Shown here: positions 32,195 through 36,213 of the stretch, one piece after another
How the letters are laid out: every line of letters starts with the position of its first letter
How positions within the stretch are numbered: position 1 is the stretch's first letter
NCBI GenBank assembly: GCA_029572935.1
Contig: JAKQHM010000058.1
Span: forward strand, 1-36,213
DNA from: Bacteroidota bacterium
GTDB lineage: Bacteria; Bacteroidota; Bacteroidia; Chitinophagales; Saprospiraceae
Reading direction: 5' to 3'
DNA: 36,213 nucleotides
Program-made: the position numbers and the translations under genes
Notes under the pieces: generated by a model
Told to the model about the DNA's origin: nothing
Seen by the model: only the letters and a program-made list of their open reading frames with translations
The model's database searches: none

Positions 32195-32929
32195 ATGAGT
32201 TTATTCATCATCAAACTAAACGCCTTCCTCAAGGGAGTCATCCTTTGGATGAGGCCGCACCTTTACCTGGGATTTCTGGAGCGCCCCTTTTCGTTTATGG
32301 CCTCCCTGCTGAGCCTTTCCCGCTGGGCAGCCTCGCAGGAGCGCACCGCCATCCCCAACGATTTCTTTACACCCGGCAGGGATTACAGCCGCAGGCTCGA
32401 GCTGTACCGGCATGTTTCGGAGCAATACGGACTGGACCAGACGCAGATTACCTATCTGGAGTTTGGCGTATTTGAAGGTCATTCCTTCCGCTGGTGGCTG
32501 GCGCAAAATGCCCATCCCGAAAGCAGGTTTTACGGGTTTGACACCTTCGAGGGACTACCTGAAAACTGGGGCATGTTTTTTGGCAAGGGGACGCTGCTGG
32601 CCAGTGTGCCGGATATCCAGGACGAGAGGGCCCGTTTTATCAAAGGCCTTTTCCAGGATACCTTACCCGGTTTTATCCGCTCGGCCGGTCTGGATGCACC
32701 GGTGCGCAAGGTCATCCACCTGGATGCAGACCTTTTTTCCTCGACCTTGTTTGCCCTGGCCTCCCTCCATCCCTGGCTGCAAAAGGGAGATATTCTTTTA
32801 TTCGATGAGTTTAATGTGCCGGAACACGAGTACAAGGCCATGAAAATCATGTCCGAAGCGTTTTACTTCAAGCCCCGTCTGATCGGAGCGGTCAACAACT
32901 ACTATCAGTCCGCCTTTGTGGTGGAATAG
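32195..32929 (+). CDS. TylF/MycF-like class I SAM-dependent methyltransferase
   Basis: This 244-residue protein has a Rossmann-fold SAM motif in ITYLEFGVFEGHSFRWW (about residues 85-101), a TylF-like second motif FYGFDTFEGLPENW (about 112-125) and a HLDADLFSST segment with the likely metal-binding acidic residues. A LLFDEFNVPEHE segment follows. The N-terminal 50 residues are hydrophobic and basic, and could be a membrane-associated helix. Family members O-methylate sugars in macrolides or cell-surface glycans. The substrate here is unknown, and no sugar biosynthesis genes flank it. It lies 45 bases after purF on the same strand, and may be cotranscribed without a functional link. It faces ettA convergently. 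Confidence 0.82.
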   Translation: MSLFIIKLNAFLKGVILWMRPHLYLGFLERPFSFMASLLSLSRWAASQERTAIPNDFFTPGRDYSRRLELYRHVSEQYGLDQTQITYLEFGVFEGHSFRWWLAQNAHPESRFYGFDTFEGLPENWGMFFGKGTLLASVPDIQDERARFIKGLFQDTLPGFIRSAGLDAPVRKVIHLDADLFSSTLFALASLHPWLQKGDILLFDEFNVPEHEYKAMKIMSEAFYFKPRLIGAVNNYYQSAFVVE

Positions 32930-32993
32930 CAGCCCATTCAGCTTAATACTATTTCAGCGACCTGAAGGCAGAGGCCACTTGTAATCCTGCTGA

Positions 32994-34670
32994 TCAGGAA
33001 CGCATCAGATTTTTAAACCTCGGTCTGTGCGGGGTGACATTGCCCAGTCTCTGCTTTTTGTTTTCCTCGTAATCGGCAAAATTGCCTTCGAAGAAGACCA
33101 CCTGTCCTTCGTCTTCAAATGACAGGATGTGGGTGGCCAGCCTGTCGATGAACCAGCGGTCGTGTGAGATCACCAGCACGCATCCCGCAAAGTCGTCTAT
33201 GGCCTCTTCGAGTGCCCTGAGCGTGTTCACGTCGATATCGTTCGTCGGTTCGTCCAGCAGCAGCACGTTGCCCCCTTCCTTGAGCGTCATGGCCAGATGC
33301 AAGCGGTTGCGCTCACCCCCGGAGAGTACGCCCACTTTTTTGCTTTGGTCCTGTCCGGAAAAATTGAATTTGCTCAGGTAGGCGCGGGCATTGATCTCGG
33401 CATTGCCCACCTTGATCAGATCCAGTCCTCCGGAGATGATGTCGTAGATGGACTTTTCGGGCAGGAGATCCTTGTGGCTCTGATCCACATAGGCCAACTT
33501 GACCGTATCGCCGATGACGATGCGGCCGCTGTCGGGTTTTTCCTGCCCCATGATCATGCGGAAGAGGGTGGATTTACCCACCCCGTTGGGGCCTATGATG
33601 CCGACGATGGCATTCTTGGGTACTTTGAAGCTCACGTGATCGTACAGCAGGCGGTCTCCGAAGCCCTTGGACACATCCTCCACTTCGATGACCACATCGC
33701 CGAGTCTGGGTCCTGGCGGAATGTACAGGTCGAGCTTGGCTTCTTTCTCGCGGCTCTCCTCGCCGGCCATTTTTTCGTAGGCATTGAGCCTGGCCTTGGA
33801 CTTGGCCTGTCGTCCTTTGGGATTCATGCGCACCCACTCGAGTTCGCGCTCGAGGGCCTTGCGTCGCTTGCTCTCCTGTTTTTCTTCGGTGGCCAGGCGG
33901 TTTGATTTTTGTTCCAGCCAACTGGAGTAGTTGCCCTGCCAGGGGATGCCCTCGCCGCGGTCCAGCTCCAGGATCCAGCCGGCCACGTTGTCCAGGAAGT
34001 AGCGGTCGTGCGTGACCGCGATGACCGTACCCGGAAACTTGGACAGGAATTGTTCCAGCCACAGGACGGATTCCGCATCGAGGTGGTTGGTCGGTTCGTC
34101 GAGAAGCAGGATATCGGGATTGCTCAGGAGCAGGCGTGCCAGCGCGACACGACGGCGTTCGCCCCCGGACAAAATATTGACGGGAGTGTCGCCCTCCGGA
34201 CAGCGCAGAGCGTCCATGGCCACCTCCAGTTTGTTGTCGAGTTCCCAGGCACCCAGGATCTCCAGTTTTTCTCCTACTTCACCCTGGCGCTCGATGAGGC
34301 GGTTCATCTCGTCATCGCTCATGGGTTCTCCGAATTTCAGGTTGATCTCGTCGTATTCCCTGAGCAGGTCCACGATCTCCTGCACGCCCTCCTGGACGAT
34401 TTCCTTGACGGTCTTACTGTCGTCCAGGGTCGGCTCCTGCTCGAGGTAGCCGATCTTGTAGCTTCCGTCAAACTCGATCTTGCCCTGATAGTTTTTGTCT
34501 ATCCCGGCGATGATCTTGAGGAGGGTGGACTTTCCGGATCCGTTGAGACCGAGTACGCCGATCTTGGCCCCGTAAAAGAAGGAGAGCCAGATGTCTTTCA
34601 GGATGGTGCGGTTGGGGGGGATGATCTTGCTCACCCCGCTCATGGAAAAGATGATCTTATGGTCTGCCAT
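32994..34670 (-). CDS. ettA: Energy-dependent translational throttle protein EttA (ABC-F)
   Basis: This 558-residue ABC-F protein has two ATPase domains and no membrane part. The first has Walker A GLNGSGKST (41-49), signature LSGGERRR (about 165), Walker B DILLLDEPTNHLD (about 190) and HDRYFL. The second has GPNGVGKST (about 355-363), LSGGERNR and LLLDEPTNDID. An arm inserted in the first domain (about 95-140) and a charged linker (about 240-320, with RMNPKGRQAKSKARL) are typical of EttA. The protein binds the ribosomal E site and gates the first peptide bond step according to ATP/ADP levels. The length matches E. coli EttA (555). A TACCTTTG -7 element lies 20 bases before the ATG. Confidence 0.95.
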   Translation of the reverse strand: MADHKIIFSMSGVSKIIPPNRTILKDIWLSFFYGAKIGVLGLNGSGKSTLLKIIAGIDKNYQGKIEFDGSYKIGYLEQEPTLDDSKTVKEIVQEGVQEIVDLLREYDEINLKFGEPMSDDEMNRLIERQGEVGEKLEILGAWELDNKLEVAMDALRCPEGDTPVNILSGGERRRVALARLLLSNPDILLLDEPTNHLDAESVLWLEQFLSKFPGTVIAVTHDRYFLDNVAGWILELDRGEGIPWQGNYSSWLEQKSNRLATEEKQESKRRKALERELEWVRMNPKGRQAKSKARLNAYEKMAGEESREKEAKLDLYIPPGPRLGDVVIEVEDVSKGFGDRLLYDHVSFKVPKNAIVGIIGPNGVGKSTLFRMIMGQEKPDSGRIVIGDTVKLAYVDQSHKDLLPEKSIYDIISGGLDLIKVGNAEINARAYLSKFNFSGQDQSKKVGVLSGGERNRLHLAMTLKEGGNVLLLDEPTNDIDVNTLRALEEAIDDFAGCVLVISHDRWFIDRLATHILSFEDEGQVVFFEGNFADYEENKKQRLGNVTPHRPRFKNLMRS

Positions 34671-34689
34671 TTTTTACAATTTGAGGCTG

Positions 34690-34697
34690 CAAAGGTA
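34690..34697 (-). promoter_or_regulatory. Predicted -7 element (TACCTTTG) for ettA
   Basis: CAAAGGTA on the plus strand reads TACCTTTGC on the minus strand, a full TAnnTTTG match 20 bases before the start codon. No clear -33 TTTG was seen. Confidence 0.5.
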
Positions 34698-34957
34698 AGA
34701 GAATTGGGATATTCTGCGGAAGGGTCAGACGAGAGGGGTCGGGATCCCGATGCCGGATGGATCAGGGCCTCTGGCGCGGGGTCTGTCCACGAAGGCTTCC
34801 CCTGAAATCCCGGCTGAATGATCCAACCGATAAAAACGCAGATCCTCTGTCCCTGTCTCAGGGATTGCCCTGACCAGTCTCATGAAATTTTCTAAGGGTT
34901 TTCATGTATTTTTCCATATTTTAAGCATCTTCAGGTGCTGATTTGGAGATTCTTTTG

Positions 34958-34965
34958 TATTTTTG
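34958..34965 (+). promoter_or_regulatory. Candidate -7 element (TATTTTTG) upstream of the secreted-protein gene
   Basis: TATTTTTG fits TAnnTTTG and lies downstream of the hairpins. The start codon is 213 bases away, so the link to the gene at 35179 is uncertain. A nearer, imperfect match is TATCTTTA at 35123-35130. Confidence 0.3.
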
Positions 34966-35178
34966 ACAAGAACTCTTTCCTCCGGTTTGTTCAGATCAGC
35001 ACCGGATCAGACTGGGTTTTGATGACCACCATGGATTCAGAAGGGATGATGCTAATGAGCAAAGGAATTCAAAATCATAGGATGTTATTTCTCATGTCCC
35101 TCATCTTGATTTCAAATCATCATATCTTTAAACTGGAGTATTCCTTGCTGGATTGATTATCTCAATAAAGAATTCACC

Positions 35179-36213
35179 ATGATTTGGCAACGGATCTTTT
35201 ATGTCTTATTTCTCTGTGCGCCTTTACTTTTGGACGCTCAAAAATACGACTACGTCTGGCCTATGGGCTATGGCGATGATCCGCCTAACGGATGGGGAAT
35301 CTCTAAACTTGATTTTAATGAATCAATGCTGAAAACAGGATTTCTATTCGCCAAGAAAACATTCAGGTTTTCCTATTCAGGAAGTTTTATCTGCGATGCC
35401 GATGGAGAACTGGTATTGCTATCCGATGGCTGTTCTGTCATGGACGCCAGAGCCAATATTCTGCCCAACGGATCAGGCTTGAATCCAGGACCCACTTATG
35501 ATTCCTACTGCGATCCCAACACCAGTGACCAATACTATCCCGTCATCAACGGCAATTTTTTCATCACATGCCCTAGTTGGGGTGATCACTATATTCTGAT
35601 TCATCAGGATGGTGAACCCAATAGGGAGTTACAGGATGTTATTTGTTACAACGTTTATTACAGTTTAATTGCTAAAAATCAAAACAATAAATTTGAAGTA
35701 ATCAAGAAAAATATAAGTATAAACCCAAGTTGGAGCACAAATACCAGTTTGTGCGCGGTCGAACATGGGGATGGCGATAAATGGTGGATTTGCTTTCCGG
35801 CATATTATCAGGATAAAATATACCTGGCACTGATGGATAAAAATGGAATGGTCAGTATTGATAGTCAGTCTATCGGTCTGCAGATCCGCCATATAGGTGA
35901 TGGTTTTGGTTTTCAAACCAGATTTAGTCCAGATGGTAGAATACATGTTACAGGGAAATTTGGCGAGGCAATTTACTTATACGACTTTGATAGAACCCTG
36001 GGTAAATTTTCCAATCTCCGCAAGATCAGGACTCCTCTGGATTCAGCATTTGTGCGCGGCAGCTGTTTTTCGCCGGATAGCCGGTTTTTGTATATCACTC
36101 AGGACACCTTTCTGTATCAGTATGATCTGTGGGCATCGGACATAGAATCTTCGGTGGTTGAGATAGGGCATGTGTTTGGGTTTACAGCCTCTACCGGCTG
36201 GCCCTACGGATTG
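35179..36213 (+). CDS. Secreted WD40-like repeat protein, 3' end beyond the window
   Basis: An open frame of 345 codons starts at ATG 35179 and runs off the right edge without a stop. The signal peptide is MIWQRIFYVLFLCAPLLLDAQ, followed by YDYVWPMGYGDDPPNGWG, a typical opening of exported Bacteroidota propeller proteins. Repeats such as TRFSPDGRIHVTGK and GSCFSPDSRFLYITQ are WD40/YVTN-like blades (F.PD.R...T). Cysteines are unusually frequent. It probably ends in a T9SS sorting domain outside the window; that is a prediction. The role is unknown; propeller proteins of this kind often bind other proteins or surface polymers. No Shine-Dalgarno sequence is seen upstream. Confidence 0.85.
   Translation, partial: MIWQRIFYVLFLCAPLLLDAQKYDYVWPMGYGDDPPNGWGISKLDFNESMLKTGFLFAKKTFRFSYSGSFICDADGELVLLSDGCSVMDARANILPNGSGLNPGPTYDSYCDPNTSDQYYPVINGNFFITCPSWGDHYILIHQDGEPNRELQDVICYNVYYSLIAKNQNNKFEVIKKNISINPSWSTNTSLCAVEHGDGDKWWICFPAYYQDKIYLALMDKNGMVSIDSQSIGLQIRHIGDGFGFQTRFSPDGRIHVTGKFGEAIYLYDFDRTLGKFSNLRKIRTPLDSAFVRGSCFSPDSRFLYITQDTFLYQYDLWASDIESSVVEIGHVFGFTASTGWPYGL

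Larger units (their letters stand above)
34671..35178. other. Intergenic region with several inverted repeats, no supported gene
   Basis: About 500 bases separate the divergent ettA and the secreted-protein gene. The segment holds a 12-bp palindrome TCGGGATCCCGA (34739-34750), a hairpin TCAGGG-ATTG-CCCTGA (34858-34873), and CATGAAA (34881-34887) pairing with TTTCATG (34900-34906) followed by TATTTTT. A plus-strand TATTTTTG (34958-34965) matches the -7 consensus but would give a 200-base leader. A 73-codon frame at 34935-35156 shows no protein-like features. Confidence 0.5.

Noticed and set aside
33909-34805. 298-codon open frame on the plus strand
   Set aside because: Antisense shadow of ettA, running into low-complexity intergenic sequence.
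34935-35156. 73-codon frame MLIWRFFCIFDK...
   Set aside because: Weak start context, no motif, and it ends before the clear signal-peptide gene at 35179.
1-36213. CRISPR arrays, tRNA, rRNA, prophage or toxin-antitoxin genes
   Set aside because: No regularly spaced repeats, cloverleaf-like or rRNA-like sequence, phage structural genes or small toxin-antitoxin pairs were seen on either strand.

Overview
The window looks like a chromosomal segment of a member of the Bacteroidota, plausibly Saprospiria-like. The taxonomic guess rests on several things visible here: secreted proteins ending in type IX secretion (T9SS) sorting domains, almost no Shine-Dalgarno sequences, many TAnnTTTG-type -7 promoter elements, and a mutL-rhomboid-rhomboid-nuclease gene order that I remember as common in this phylum. 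There are no rRNA or tRNA genes, no CRISPR array and no intact insertion sequence.

Region 1 (1-5.3 kb, AT-rich) is a secreted-protein locus. It holds the tail of a T9SS cargo gene, two tandem 576-aa beta-propeller-like cargo paralogs repeating at exactly 1861 bp, a 209-bp MITE-like element, and a secreted PHB-depolymerase/feruloyl-esterase-like hydrolase. The paralogs have diverged in their bodies but share a nearly identical 3' end, and a vestige of an older C-terminal tail lies behind the first one.

Region 2 (5.7-9.7 kb, minus strand) carries an EF-G-like GTPase, a GT4 glycosyltransferase, a strong terminator and an MGMT-family protein without the alkyl-acceptor cysteine. Region 3 (10.1-12.7 kb, plus strand) has a DMT/EamA permease and a TPR protein.

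Region 4 (12.9-23.8 kb, minus strand) is rich in cell-envelope genes. It has two tandem cyclophilins (one lipoprotein, one with a PKD domain), a small conserved protein, a LolC/E-type permease, a periplasmic NagZ-like GH3/beta-lactamase fusion, and two TMTC-like membrane proteins with TPRs that flank a YebC-family gene. Several of these genes overlap by 1-4 nt, so they are probably cotranscribed and translationally coupled.

Region 5 (23.9-30.1 kb, minus strand) is one compact operon: mutL, two rhomboid proteases, a membrane-anchored endonuclease/exonuclease/phosphatase-fold protein and an M14 zinc carboxypeptidase. Region 6 (30.2-36.2 kb) has a divergent long-form purF preceded by a perfect 9-bp dyad, a TylF-like methyltransferase, ettA on the minus strand, and a secreted WD40-like protein that runs off the right edge.

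The least ordinary features are the recombined T9SS cargo array, the twin TMTC-like genes next to a periplasmic GH3-serine hydrolase fusion, and the purF dyad. I found no clear new defence or mobile system. All assignments are from reading motifs; no database search was run.
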